A DNA stretch of 64,000 nucleotides from Malonomonas sp036526255 (GTDB lineage: Bacteria; Desulfobacterota; Desulfuromonadia; Desulfuromonadales; Geopsychrobacteraceae), in assembly GCA_036526255.1 (NCBI GenBank), contig DATCYW010000030.1, forward strand, positions 1 through 64,000. The letters run 5' to 3'. This document shows, one piece after another, positions 26,938-36,064 of the stretch. Every line of letters begins with the position of its first letter. Within the stretch, counting starts at the first letter, position 1. The translations under genes and the position numbers were made by a program. The notes beneath the pieces are model-generated. The model had not been told where the DNA came from. It made no database searches and was given only the letters and a program-made list of their open reading frames with translations.

Positions 26938-28266
26938 TTAACCCAACAGCAACATCCCCAGGGCGTAGCCGACCAGGCAGGCGGTGATCACGCCGATCAG
27001 GCCCGGCACCATGAAGCTGTGGTTGAAATACCACTTACCGATTCTGGTTGTCCCCGAAGTATCGAAGTTGACCGTCGCGATATCGGACGGATAGTTGGGG
27101 ATGAAAAAGTACCCGTAACAGGATGGCATGATACCGATCAGCAGCGCCGGCGGCAGACCGAGTGCCAGACCGACCGGCAGCATCATCCGGCAGGTCGCGG
27201 CTTGGCTGTTGACCACCACCGAGACAATAAACATCGCCAGCGCGAAGGTCCAGGGGTAGGCGGTAACCATTTCGGTGATCCCGCCCTGAAAGCTGGGCAG
27301 GGCGAATTTGAAATAGGTGTCGCTCATCCAGGCGATACCGAAGATGGCGATCGCGGCCACCATCCCCGACTTGAAAACGACACCTTCAGGAACCTTGGAG
27401 GTTTTGGTCTTGGTCGCCAGCAGGATGATGCCACCGAAAGCCAGCATCATCATCTGGATGATGACCGCCATGCTGATCGGCTTGCTCCCTTCGCTCAGGG
27501 TCCGGATGCTCGGAACCATGGCGATCACAACAATCACGCCGAGCGCCAGCAGGAACAGCAACACGGCGTTACGCGCGGATTTGGGCAGCTTTTCATCCAG
27601 AGTGGTGGCGGTGGTTTCCTCGATCCGCTTTTTCCAGGTGGGATCCTGCAGACGCTGCTGATATTCCGGATCGTCGGCCAGTTCCAGTCCACGGCGCATG
27701 CTATAGAGCGACATCATCAGGGTGCCGATCAGGGTCGACGGGATGGTAACCGAGAGGATCGACAGCAGCGTGATGTCCGGCGCGATGTCCGTCATCTGCG
27801 ACAGATAATAGACCACTGCGGCTGAAATCGGGCTGGCGGTAATCCCCAGTTGCGAGGCGACCGAAGCGGACGCCATCGGCCGTTCCGGGCGGATACCGTT
27901 TTTCAGGGCGACATCACCGATGATCGGCATGATCGAATAAACCGCGTGACCGGTACCGAGCATAAAGGTCATGGTATAGGTAACCAGCGGGCCCAGCATT
28001 GTCACCATTTTCGGCTTCGAGCGCAGAATCCGCTCGGCGACCTGCAGCATGTACTTGAGACCGCCAGCCGCTTCGAGAATCGCGGCGCAGGTGACCACCG
28101 CGAGAATGATCAGCATGACGGTGATCGGCGGGCTGGTCGGCGGCATTTTGAAGACGAACACTTCGATGGCCAGACCGATGCCGGACACCACGCCAAGACC
28201 GATGCCGCCGTAACGGCTACCCAGATAGAGCATTAACAGCAGAAAAAGAAACTGAATGTAGAGCAT
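26938..28266 (-). CDS. dcuB: anaerobic C4-dicarboxylate transporter
   Basis: This is an inner-membrane carrier of the Dcu family that exchanges fumarate, malate, aspartate or succinate. It has 442 residues and about twelve membrane segments. Family features are LGTGHAVYSIMPIIGDVA, KNGIRPERPMA, ASPISAAVVYY and the C-terminal IPNYPSDIATVNFD and TTRIGKWYFNHSF. It resembles DcuB more than DcuA in the GTGH and RPERPMA regions. A TAAGGAG site precedes the ATG. The DcuS/DcuR-like pair lies immediately upstream, and an 18-base palindrome is in the gap. Confidence 0.94.
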   Translation of the reverse strand: MLYIQFLFLLLMLYLGSRYGGIGLGVVSGIGLAIEVFVFKMPPTSPPITVMLIILAVVTCAAILEAAGGLKYMLQVAERILRSKPKMVTMLGPLVTYTMTFMLGTGHAVYSIMPIIGDVALKNGIRPERPMASASVASQLGITASPISAAVVYYLSQMTDIAPDITLLSILSVTIPSTLIGTLMMSLYSMRRGLELADDPEYQQRLQDPTWKKRIEETTATTLDEKLPKSARNAVLLFLLALGVIVVIAMVPSIRTLSEGSKPISMAVIIQMMMLAFGGIILLATKTKTSKVPEGVVFKSGMVAAIAIFGIAWMSDTYFKFALPSFQGGITEMVTAYPWTFALAMFIVSVVVNSQAATCRMMLPVGLALGLPPALLIGIMPSCYGYFFIPNYPSDIATVNFDTSGTTRIGKWYFNHSFMVPGLIGVITACLVGYALGMLLLG

Positions 28267-28370
28267 AGAGAGACTCCTTAAGAGATGAGGTTGACGTCGG
28301 TACGACGCAACGGAAACGACTTAAGGAGACTCTAATCAAGAGCTGACGGGCTGTATATATTATGAGGTTA

Positions 28371-28388
28371 AAAAGAATTTATTCTTTT
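28371..28388. promoter_or_regulatory. perfect palindrome upstream of dcuB
   Basis: AAAAGAATTTATTCTTTT consists of two eight-base arms and a two-base centre. It sits 105 bases before the dcuB start and about 12 bases upstream of a TATATA/CATAAT -10-like box on the minus strand, with no good -35 box. This arrangement fits a site for an activator such as the adjacent DcuR-like regulator, which is an inference. Confidence 0.5.
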
Positions 28389-28455
28389 CTGGTGATTTTG
28401 CTGATTGTGCTCACGGGGCAATCTGGAGGCAAAGCGGCTGAAAACGTGTCAATCA

Positions 28456-29148
28456 TCAGCTGACCCGCAGGTAGCGCCTCTCAGGACGCCCGACCACGCC
28501 GTAGATCAGGTCGGCCTGCAGAAACCCTTCGCTGGCCAGAAACTCCAGATAACGACGCGCCGTTGAACGACTGATACCGACCTCTTTGCCGACCTCCTCG
28601 GCGTTGAGGCTGGTGCGCTGCCGGTCGGCAAACACCTGGCGCACCTTGGTCAGCGTCAGCGCGTCGATCCCCTTGGGAATGGCGCCGCTTGTCGACTCAC
28701 TGGCCCGCTGAGCGTGCAGCAAACGGTCAACGTCCTTCTGCTCAAGCGCGCCGCCGGATTGCAGTTGCTGAAAGTACTCGTAAAACTTCTGCAGCGACTC
28801 CTGAAAGCGCGGAAAAAACACCGGCTTGATGATGTAATCGAACACCCCGCCGCGCAGCGCCTCCTGCAGTGAGGCCATCTCGCGCGCCGCGGTGATCAGA
28901 ATCACATCGCAGGGCTGTTCGCTGCTACGGATCCGACGCAGCAGGTCCATGCCGTTCCCCTGCGGAAAGAACAGATCGAGCAGCACCAGATCGGGCTGCA
29001 GGATTTCGACCATTTCGGCGGCATCGGCAATACTGTTTGCCACCCCGACCACCTCGAACTGCGGCAACTTTTCGACAAAGCGCTGATGCAGTTCCGAAAT
29101 CCGCATATCATCATCGACCACCAGCACTCTAATTTTAGGGATATCCAT
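28456..29148 (-). CDS. dcuR: CitB/DcuR-family response regulator
   Basis: The 230-residue protein has an N-terminal receiver domain with the acidic pair VVDDDMR, the phosphorylated Asp58 in LVLLDLFFPQGNG and the conserved Lys in YIIKPVF. A linker and C-terminal DNA-binding domain follow (VGKEVGISRSTARRYLEFL), as in the CitB/DcuR group. It starts at an ATG with GGAAGG seven bases upstream and 12 bases after the kinase gene ends. Its likely target is dcuB next door. Confidence 0.9.
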   Translation of the reverse strand: MDIPKIRVLVVDDDMRISELHQRFVEKLPQFEVVGVANSIADAAEMVEILQPDLVLLDLFFPQGNGMDLLRRIRSSEQPCDVILITAAREMASLQEALRGGVFDYIIKPVFFPRFQESLQKFYEYFQQLQSGGALEQKDVDRLLHAQRASESTSGAIPKGIDALTLTKVRQVFADRQRTSLNAEEVGKEVGISRSTARRYLEFLASEGFLQADLIYGVVGRPERRYLRVS

Positions 29149-29160
29149 GCTGAACCTTCC

Positions 29161-30762
29161 TCAGGTTTTGGGGATAATCACAGTAAACAGGGCGCCGCCG
29201 AGTTCACCTTCACCGTAGGTAATCTGCCCGCCAATCCTGTCGACGGCACGCTGGACCAGCGCCAGCCCTGTCCCCCGGCCGCTGCCTGGCTTGGTGGTGA
29301 CGCCGGGAACGAACAGGCTGTCGGTGACTTCGGCGGCAATGCCACCGCCCGAATCCTCAACCTCGATCAGCAGATCGGGACCAAGATCGGTCAGATACAG
29401 TTTAACCAGCCGCGCGCCACTGCTTTCGCGAACCGCGTCAAAGGCATTATCTAGCAGATTGCCGAGGATTGTCACCAAGGCTTCCCGCTCCAGCTGCGGC
29501 GGCAGGTCGACAAAGGAGTTCTGCTGATCAAATTCGAGCACAACTTTCAGCTCGCAGGCGCGATTGTATTTCCCCAGGATCACTCCGGCAACCACCGGGT
29601 CGGGGACCGTTTCCGCCAGCAGCCGGATCAGCTCCTGATAGCCGCTGGCTTCAGTAATCACCAGCTCCAGCGCTTCCTGATGGGCGCCGAGTTGAAGCAG
29701 GCCGGCGATGGTGTGCAGCTTGTTCGAATACTCGTGGGTCTGGGCGCGCAGCAGCTCGGAATAGCCCTGCACCTGGGTGAGTTCACGGGCCAGACGATCA
29801 AGTTCATCCTTGGGGCGGAAGCTGGCGACCAGACCGGCACCGGGCCGCTCAAGGGGCAGGATATTGACGATCATCGGCCGCCCCTGCAACAGCATTTCAG
29901 CATCCAGCAGCTTCTCGCCAGCGGCAAGCGCCTGAGTCAACTCAGGGCAAGGGCAGACCGTCGCCAGAGGCTGGCCGCGCAGCTCGGCAGCAAAGGCATC
30001 GCCGAGATAGTCGCGAGCGGCCGGATTGACAAAAGTCAGCAGGCCGCGGCCGTCCACCGCCAGAATCCCTTCGCGGATCGCGCCGATAATTGCGTTGCGC
30101 TCGTGAAACAAGGCGGCGATCTCATGCACCTCAAGCCCCATGATGGCCGCTTTCAACCCACGGGCGATCAGGCTGGCGCCGAACAGGCCGAACAGCAGGA
30201 CGATCCCGACGTAGCTGAGAATTTCGAGCTGATTATCGCGAATCATCGCGTCGATATCGCGCAGCAGATAACCGACCGCGACGAAACCGATGATTCGCTG
30301 TTGTGGGTCGCGCAGCGGCACAATGCCGCGCAGCGAAGGCCCCAGGGTTCCCACCGCCTGCGAGACGTAGGATTTCCCCTCCCGCAGCGCGCCGTCCAGA
30401 TCACCGCCGACAAAACTCTTGCCGATGTTCTCAGGATCGGGGTGGGAAAAGCGGATTCCGCGCGTATCACCGACAACGACATACTCAGCACCGGTAGCCT
30501 GCCGGATCGCTTCGGCAATCGGCTGCACGACGCCGGCATCTGCTGCCAGCAGGCCATCGCGAACCTTTTGGTCGAGGGCGACGGTCTGCGCTACCGCCAG
30601 CGCCTTCTGGCCGATCTGCGTGCGCAGCAGCTGCTCTGCCGAATCAGAGAACAGGGCGCCGATCAGGCTGACCAGAAACATCAGCAGCACCGTCACCAAC
30701 AGACTCAGCTTGGTCTGCAGGCGCCGCGGCAATAAACGGTCGATCAGTTGAAATATCGGCAA
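29161..30762 (-). CDS. dcuS: DcuS/CitA-family sensor histidine kinase
   Basis: The 533-residue membrane sensor has helices at 20-38 and 180-205 flanking a periplasmic PAS-type (PDC) domain. The carboxylate-binding residues of DcuS/CitA are present: Arg104 and His107 in RFSHPDP, Phe117, and Arg145 in SLRGIVPL. A cytoplasmic PAS domain (about 215-310) leads to the HK box with His343 (THEYSNKLH) and an ATPase domain with NLLDNAFDAV and DSGGGI. The start is TTG with GGGAGG six bases upstream. It should sense an external C4-dicarboxylate or citrate and control dcuB through the regulator. Confidence 0.92.
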   Translation of the reverse strand: MPIFQLIDRLLPRRLQTKLSLLVTVLLMFLVSLIGALFSDSAEQLLRTQIGQKALAVAQTVALDQKVRDGLLAADAGVVQPIAEAIRQATGAEYVVVGDTRGIRFSHPDPENIGKSFVGGDLDGALREGKSYVSQAVGTLGPSLRGIVPLRDPQQRIIGFVAVGYLLRDIDAMIRDNQLEILSYVGIVLLFGLFGASLIARGLKAAIMGLEVHEIAALFHERNAIIGAIREGILAVDGRGLLTFVNPAARDYLGDAFAAELRGQPLATVCPCPELTQALAAGEKLLDAEMLLQGRPMIVNILPLERPGAGLVASFRPKDELDRLARELTQVQGYSELLRAQTHEYSNKLHTIAGLLQLGAHQEALELVITEASGYQELIRLLAETVPDPVVAGVILGKYNRACELKVVLEFDQQNSFVDLPPQLEREALVTILGNLLDNAFDAVRESSGARLVKLYLTDLGPDLLIEVEDSGGGIAAEVTDSLFVPGVTTKPGSGRGTGLALVQRAVDRIGGQITYGEGELGGALFTVIIPKT

Positions 30763-30978
30763 AACATGCCTCCCGTCAGCGGAGTGGAATCAATCCCAGA
30801 GACTAGCATAGTCCGTCGCCCACAGTGAAAATTGCGGCAGGCCGTATACACCTTCAGGCGCGTTCACTATCCGGCGGCAAGAGAGACGGGCACGCAGCTT
30901 TACCGCTTGCAGTAACGGTATTTTTACGTAACATGAATGGTTCATCCCAACCTGTTACCGAAAAATAAGGTGCCCTCA

Positions 30979-31332
30979 ATGCGCTCAATCGCCCTAACGA
31001 CAATCCTGCTCTGCTTCAGCAATATCTTCATGACCTTCGCCTGGTACGGGCACCTGAAAAACCTTTCCGCCAAGCCCTGGATTATTGCCGCCATGGTCAG
31101 CTGGGGGATTGCGTTGTTCGAGTATCTGCTGCAGGTTCCAGCCAACCGGATCGGCTATCAGGCCATGAATCTGGGTCAACTGAAAATCCTGCAGGAGGTC
31201 ATCACCCTTGCCGTCTTCGTTCCCTTTTCGGTATTTTACATGAAAGAGGATTTACGGATGGACTACCTCTGGGCGGGGCTCTGCCTGCTCGGCGCGGTTT
31301 TTTTTATTTTTCGCGCCAAACTCTCCGGCTAA
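30979..31332 (+). CDS. DUF486-type small membrane protein (DMT-like)
   Basis: A 117-residue protein with four predicted membrane helices: 2-20, 30-50, 70-90 and 95-113. The phrases MTFAWYGHLK and PANRIGYQAMN match the DUF486 family of the drug/metabolite transporter group. The function is unknown. The ATG at 30979 has AAGGTG upstream and starts exactly at the first helix. An in-frame start at 30937 would add a charged tail and lacks support. The short asparaginase gene follows 53 bases later. Confidence 0.85.
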   Translation: MRSIALTTILLCFSNIFMTFAWYGHLKNLSAKPWIIAAMVSWGIALFEYLLQVPANRIGYQAMNLGQLKILQEVITLAVFVPFSVFYMKEDLRMDYLWAGLCLLGAVFFIFRAKLSG

Positions 31333-31385
31333 ACACTCTACCGTTAATAAGGCTTTGTAGATAACAGCCACAAAGGACGCAAACC

Positions 31386-31868
31386 ATGATCGAGATTCTG
31401 ACCACCGGCGGCACCATCGACAAAATCTATTTTGACGCCAAAAGCAGCTTTCAGGTCGGGGAGTCACCCATCCTCGAACTGCTCAAGGAGGCGAATCTGA
31501 CCATCGAGGTTAAAGTGACCGAGGTGTTACGCAAGGACAGTTTGGAGATGACTGATGACGACCGCGCGCTGATCAGACAGGCGGCCGAAGCAAGCGACTC
31601 GACACAGCTGGTCATCACCCACGGGACCGACACCATGTTGAAAACCGGCTGCGCACTGCTGGGGATTGCCGAAAAAACCATCGTTTTGACCGGCGCGATG
31701 CAACCGGCCCGCTTTCGCGCCACCGATGCCCTGTTCAACGTCGCCTCCGCGCTCACCGCCGTGCAGACGCTGCCACCGGGGGTTTACATCGCCATGAACG
31801 GGCGGATTTTCGACCCGCAGACCACCCGGAAGAACGTCGCCGAGAACCGCTTCGAACCGCTCAACTAG
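31386..31868 (+). CDS. single-domain asparaginase-like protein
   Basis: The protein has the two catalytic threonine regions of type I/II asparaginases, ILTTGGTIDKIY and TQLVITHGTDTMLKT, but only 160 residues against about 330 for the full enzyme, so the C-terminal domain is missing. The reading frame is intact with its own start, and short asparaginase-domain proteins of this size are known from other proteobacteria. It is therefore probably a genuine small family and not a broken gene. Activity on asparagine is untested. Confidence 0.85.
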   Translation: MIEILTTGGTIDKIYFDAKSSFQVGESPILELLKEANLTIEVKVTEVLRKDSLEMTDDDRALIRQAAEASDSTQLVITHGTDTMLKTGCALLGIAEKTIVLTGAMQPARFRATDALFNVASALTAVQTLPPGVYIAMNGRIFDPQTTRKNVAENRFEPLN

Positions 31869-31966
31869 CCAACAGTTTTGTCGGTGGCCGTTTTGACAGC
31901 ACCCAGCAGGCGACTATAGTATTTATTGGAGACAGTGTTGATTTTCCTCTGACCGGGAGGTGGTTT

Positions 31967-32824
31967 GTGCGCTGGAAAAGTGGCAGACGTAGCAGCAACG
32001 TAGAGGATCAACGCGGACGACGGATTTCGCGTGGCGCTAAAGGCGGCGGCATCGGCATCATGCTGCTGGCGCTGGTCGGCATGTACTTCGGCATCGACCC
32101 TTCGGTGGTGCTCAATGTCGGTAACCAGCTCGGCGGTGGGCAGACCACAACCGAAAGCAGCTACCAGCCTTCGGCGGCAGAGAACCAGCTGGCCGATTTC
32201 GTCGCCGTGGTGCTCGGCGACACCGAAGACACCTGGCGGGAAGAGTTCAGCCGCCGCGGGGCGAGCTACCGTGAACCAACCCTGGTGCTCTTTTCCGGTA
32301 CGGTGCAGTCGGCCTGCGGTCATGCGCAAGCCGCCATGGGGCCGTTTTACTGTCCGGGCGATCAGAAGGTCTACATCGATTTAAGCTTCTACCACGACCT
32401 GAAAACAAAAATGAACGCACCGGGGGATTTTGCCCAAGCCTACGTCATCGCCCATGAAGTGGGGCATCATATCCAGAACCTGCTGGGGATCAGTGACACG
32501 GTCCACGCTGCCAAGCGACAGGTTTCTGAGAAAGAATACAACCAGCTGTCGGTACGGCTTGAACTGCAGGCGGATTGTCTGTCCGGGGTCTGGGCCAATC
32601 GCGCCAACCGGGCGAGGCAGGTGATCGAACCGGGTGATATTGACGAGGCGCTCAACGCCGCCAGCCAGATTGGCGATGACCGACTGCAGCAGCAATCACG
32701 CGGCTATGTCACCCCCGACTCCTTTACCCATGGATCTTCGCAACAGCGCGCCCGCTGGTTCCGGAAGGGCTACAGCGCCGGAGACATGGACAGCTGCAAT
32801 ACCTTTGAAGCTGCCAGCCTGTAA
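31967..32824 (+). CDS. YpfJ-type neutral zinc metallopeptidase
   Basis: The 285-residue protein has one membrane helix near residues 28-46 (GGGIGIMLLALVGMYFG) and a large extracytoplasmic domain. The zinc site is HEVGHH in AYVIAHEVGHHIQNLLG. A downstream metal-ligand region is in QADCLSGVWANR. Other family phrases are YREPTLVLFSG and CGHAQAAMGPFYCP. The start is GTG, with GGGAGG six bases upstream. The role of the YpfJ family is poorly known, so only a membrane-anchored protease is claimed. Confidence 0.9.
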   Translation: MRWKSGRRSSNVEDQRGRRISRGAKGGGIGIMLLALVGMYFGIDPSVVLNVGNQLGGGQTTTESSYQPSAAENQLADFVAVVLGDTEDTWREEFSRRGASYREPTLVLFSGTVQSACGHAQAAMGPFYCPGDQKVYIDLSFYHDLKTKMNAPGDFAQAYVIAHEVGHHIQNLLGISDTVHAAKRQVSEKEYNQLSVRLELQADCLSGVWANRANRARQVIEPGDIDEALNAASQIGDDRLQQQSRGYVTPDSFTHGSSQQRARWFRKGYSAGDMDSCNTFEAASL

Positions 32825-32841
32825 CAACAAATTCTTCAGCT

Positions 32842-32875
32842 AAAAAAAACGGGGAGCCGATTTACGGCGCCCCGT
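32842..32875 (-). terminator. terminator of the aap operon
   Basis: On the minus strand a stem of ten pairs with one mismatch (ACGGGGcGCCG / CGGCtCCCCGT) is followed by seven U residues, 25 bases after the aapP stop. Because the YpfJ gene converges from the other side, it may also stop that transcript. Confidence 0.85.
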
Positions 32876-32899
32876 TGTCATTTTCAGTCTTTTTTTAAT

Positions 32900-33667
32900 T
32901 TACAGAATCTGACTGAGGAACAGCTTGGTCCGCTCATGCTGCGGATTGTCGAAGAAGTCGTGCGGGTTGTTCTGCTCGACGATCTGCCCTTCGTCCATGA
33001 ACATCACCCGGTCGGCGACGCTTTTGGCGAACCCCATCTCATGGGTAACCACCAGCATGGTCATCCCCTCTTCGGCGAGATCGATCATGACGTCGAGCAC
33101 CTCTTTGATCATCTCCGGATCGAGCGCCGAAGTCGGCTCGTCGAACAGCATGACCTTCGGGTTCATACAGAGGCTGCGGGCAATCGCCACCCGCTGCTGC
33201 TGACCACCGGAAAGCTGGCCGGGGAACTTTTTCGCCTGCTCGGCAATCTTCACCTTCTCCAGATAGCGCATCGCCGCCTCTTCCGCGTCTTTTTTTGCCG
33301 TCTTGCGCACCCAGATCGGCCCGAGCGTCAGGTTTTCGAGGATCGTCAGGTGCGGAAACAGGTTGAAGTGCTGAAACACCATGCCGACTTCGGCGCGGAC
33401 CTTCTCAATATTCTTGATATCGTTGGTCAGTTCCGTGCCATCGACGATAATCCGCCCCTTCTGGTGCTCCTCAAGCCGGTTGATGCAGCGGATCAGGGTC
33501 GACTTTCCCGATCCGGACGGGCCACAGATCACGATTCGTTCGCCGTTCTGCACCTGCAGGCTGATATCTTTGAGCACGTGAAAATCGCCGTACCATTTGT
33601 GCATGTCGATCACTTCAATGATCGGATGCTCGGCTGACTCCTGCGGGCTATGCGACTGTTCACTCAT
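32900..33667 (-). CDS. aapP: amino-acid ABC transporter ATP-binding protein
   Basis: This is the ATPase of a polar amino-acid importer. It has Walker A GPSGSGKST, signature LSGGQQQRVAIA, Walker B VMLFDEPTSALD and the switch His in VVTHEMGFA. Two in-frame ATGs are possible. The one at 33667 (MSEQSHSPQE) has GGAAAG at a good distance and is preferred over 33679. It is the last gene of the four-gene aapJQMP unit, 11-23 bases behind aapM. Confidence 0.94.
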   Translation of the reverse strand: MSEQSHSPQESAEHPIIEVIDMHKWYGDFHVLKDISLQVQNGERIVICGPSGSGKSTLIRCINRLEEHQKGRIIVDGTELTNDIKNIEKVRAEVGMVFQHFNLFPHLTILENLTLGPIWVRKTAKKDAEEAAMRYLEKVKIAEQAKKFPGQLSGGQQQRVAIARSLCMNPKVMLFDEPTSALDPEMIKEVLDVMIDLAEEGMTMLVVTHEMGFAKSVADRVMFMDEGQIVEQNNPHDFFDNPQHERTKLFLSQIL

Positions 33668-33690
33668 AGTTCTTTCCATCTCTTCTGCGG

Positions 33691-34785
33691 CTAATGGCCG
33701 GTATGAAGGTCCTTTTCAAGTTTACGGCTGTAACTCGACATCAAATAGCAACAGATAAAGTAGAGTAACGCCAGGAACAGGTAAGCTTCACGGGAAAAGC
33801 CCATCCACTGCGGATTCGACAGGGTCACCTGGGTGGTTTTCAGTACATCGTAGAGGGCGATGATGACCACCAGCGAGGTGTCCTTGAAGGCCGAGATCAG
33901 AATCCCGACCGACGGCGGGATGACGATCTTCAGCGCCTGCGGCAAAATGATCAGCCGCATCGTCTTGCCGTAACCCAGACCCAGCGAATCGGCCGCCTCA
34001 TACTGCCCGCGAGGGATCGCCTGCAGGCCGCCCCGCACCACTTCGGCGATATAGGCGGCGGTAAACAGAATGATCGCCGCCTGGGCGCGCAGCACCTTGT
34101 CGATGGTCACCCCTTCCGGGAGAAACAGCGGAAACATCACCGATGACATGAACAGCAGGCTGATCAATGGCACGCCGCGGATCAGCTCGATATAAACCAC
34201 ACAGAGCGACTTGATCGCGGGCAGCCGTGAACGCCGCCCCAGCGCCAGCAGCACGCCGAGCGGATAGGCGAAAACCATGCCGAACAACGACAGCATCAGC
34301 GTCAGCGGGAAACCGCTCCATTGCGCGGTTTCAACCACCGGCATACCGAAGACGCCGCCGTACATCAGCGTGGCCATGACGATCAGGCCCAGCGTCCAGT
34401 AAATGACCAGCGAGCGCTTCCAGTGCTTGCTGTCTTTCGAGTAAAAAACCAACGCAAACAGCAGCAGCATTGTCAGCAAGGGTCGCCACTGTTGCCCATC
34501 GGGAAAGAAACCGAAGAAAATAAAGCTGACGTTGGCCGGGATGATCGACCAGCAGGCACCCTCGATATCGCGACAGGCTTCAGCGCTGCTGAACCAGAGA
34601 CTGTCTACAAAGGCCCAACGGACCAGCGGTACAAACAGCAGCCAGATGCCGTAAAGCGTCAACAACGTCAGCACCGAGTTAAACCAGGTGTTGAACAGGT
34701 TTTCACGCAACCAGCCGGTGACGCCAACAGTACGCCGCGGCGGCTTCATCTGCTCGATGGGGGGATTGGTCATCAGATCACTCAT
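33691..34785 (-). CDS. aapM: general L-amino-acid ABC transporter permease AapM
   Basis: This permease of 364 residues is longer than a typical HisM-type permease (about 220) because of an N-terminal extension with extra membrane helices, a feature of AapM/BztC. The ABC coupling motif is in EVVRGGLQAIPRGQYEAADSLGLG. A GGAGAGGTG site precedes the start. It pairs with AapQ to make the heterodimeric channel, and lies four bases after that gene. Confidence 0.92.
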   Translation of the reverse strand: MSDLMTNPPIEQMKPPRRTVGVTGWLRENLFNTWFNSVLTLLTLYGIWLLFVPLVRWAFVDSLWFSSAEACRDIEGACWSIIPANVSFIFFGFFPDGQQWRPLLTMLLLFALVFYSKDSKHWKRSLVIYWTLGLIVMATLMYGGVFGMPVVETAQWSGFPLTLMLSLFGMVFAYPLGVLLALGRRSRLPAIKSLCVVYIELIRGVPLISLLFMSSVMFPLFLPEGVTIDKVLRAQAAIILFTAAYIAEVVRGGLQAIPRGQYEAADSLGLGYGKTMRLIILPQALKIVIPPSVGILISAFKDTSLVVIIALYDVLKTTQVTLSNPQWMGFSREAYLFLALLYFICCYLMSSYSRKLEKDLHTGH

Positions 34786-34789
34786 CGCA

Positions 34790-35983
34790 TCACCTCTCCA
34801 CCAGCGCCATTTTTTTGTTGTACCAGTTCATAAACACCGAAGTCGACAGGCTGAAGCACAGATAAACCACCATGATCAGTGCGACCCCCTCGATCGCCTG
34901 TCCGGTCTGATTGATCGTCGTGTTGGCGACCGAAACGAAATCGCTGTAGCCGATGGCGATGGCCAAGGAACTGTTTTTCGTCAAATTAAGCATCTGACTG
35001 GTCAACGGCGGAATAATCACCCGCAACGCCTGCGGCAAGATGACCAGCCGCAGTACTTGCCCGGGGCGCAGGCCGACCGCCTTTGCCGCTTCAACCTGGC
35101 CACGCGAAACCGATTGAATGCCGGCACGGACGATCTCAGCCACAAAGGCCGAGGTGTAGAGGACCAATCCCAATAACAGGGCGCTGAACTCCGGGCTGAC
35201 CGTCATCCCGCCAGAAAAATTGAAACCCCTGAGCTCCGGCACATCCATCCCCAGCGGCGCTCCGGCAACCAGCCAGACTGCCATCGGCAGCAGCAGACTC
35301 AGCGCCATGCCGAGCCGATGCATCGGAAAAATCCGCCCGCTGCGATCCTGAATTTTATGCCCCTGACGCACCAGCAACCACCAGCCGACAATACCGACCA
35401 ACAGCGCAATCAGCATGCTGCTGTGAACCGGATGCTCGGCCGGTATGCCGAAAATCAACCCGCGGTTACACAGAAATATACCGGGCAGCGGGTTGAGAGC
35501 CTGACGTGGCGCAGGAAAAGCTTCATAAAAGATCGAGTACCAGAAGAACAGTTGCAGCAGAATCGGGATATTCTGCATCACCTCGATAAACATCCCCGCC
35601 AGGCGTGACACCAGCCAGTTGTGCGAAAGACGCGAGATGCCAACAATAACTCCGAGCAGCAGGGTCAGCAGGATACCGATGAAAGAGACCTTCAGGGTGT
35701 TGAGCGCGCCGACAGTGAGCGCCCGCGAGTAGCTGTCGGCCGCCGAGTATTCGATCACCGGCTCGGCGATCTCGAAGCCGGCCTCGTTCTGCAGAAAACC
35801 GAAGCCGGTCGCTATCGATTGACGTTCCAGGTTGGCCTGGGTATTGGAAAACAGGACGTAGCCAACACTGAGGGCCGACAACAGCACCACGATCTGAAAC
35901 AGCACCCCCCGTTTCGCGGGATCGCGCCAGAAAGGGACTGCCTGAGGCAGTTCGGCAGGAGTGGCGACAGTTAGTTTTTTCAA
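34790..35983 (-). CDS. aapQ: general L-amino-acid ABC transporter permease AapQ
   Basis: The 397-residue permease has several N-terminal helices plus the transport domain, as in AapQ/BztB. The EAA-type loop is in EIVRAGIQSVSRGQVEAAKAVGLR. The start codon is TTG, and the ribosome site is weak. It follows the aapJ gene after a hairpin that probably lowers its expression below that of the binding protein. Confidence 0.92.
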   Translation of the reverse strand: MKKLTVATPAELPQAVPFWRDPAKRGVLFQIVVLLSALSVGYVLFSNTQANLERQSIATGFGFLQNEAGFEIAEPVIEYSAADSYSRALTVGALNTLKVSFIGILLTLLLGVIVGISRLSHNWLVSRLAGMFIEVMQNIPILLQLFFWYSIFYEAFPAPRQALNPLPGIFLCNRGLIFGIPAEHPVHSSMLIALLVGIVGWWLLVRQGHKIQDRSGRIFPMHRLGMALSLLLPMAVWLVAGAPLGMDVPELRGFNFSGGMTVSPEFSALLLGLVLYTSAFVAEIVRAGIQSVSRGQVEAAKAVGLRPGQVLRLVILPQALRVIIPPLTSQMLNLTKNSSLAIAIGYSDFVSVANTTINQTGQAIEGVALIMVVYLCFSLSTSVFMNWYNKKMALVER

Positions 35984-36012
35984 GTCAGAGTCTTTTCAGC
36001 AGGAGATTCCGA

Positions 36013-36048
36013 TAAAAAAAGGGGGGCGTTTTTCCAAACCGCCCCCCC
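36013..36048 (-). terminator. attenuating hairpin between aapJ and aapQ
   Basis: On the minus strand GGGGGGCGG pairs with CGCCCCCC and is followed by seven U residues, 17 bases or so after the aapJ stop. Because aapQMP continue in the same direction, it probably acts as a partial terminator that makes the binding protein the most abundant product. Confidence 0.75.
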
Positions 36049-36064
36049 GCTTCGTGCCTAGCTG

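Noticed and set aside
31386..31868. Pseudogene of a full-length asparaginase
   Set aside because: No remains of the C-terminal domain are found downstream in any frame, and the short protein has its own clean start and stop.
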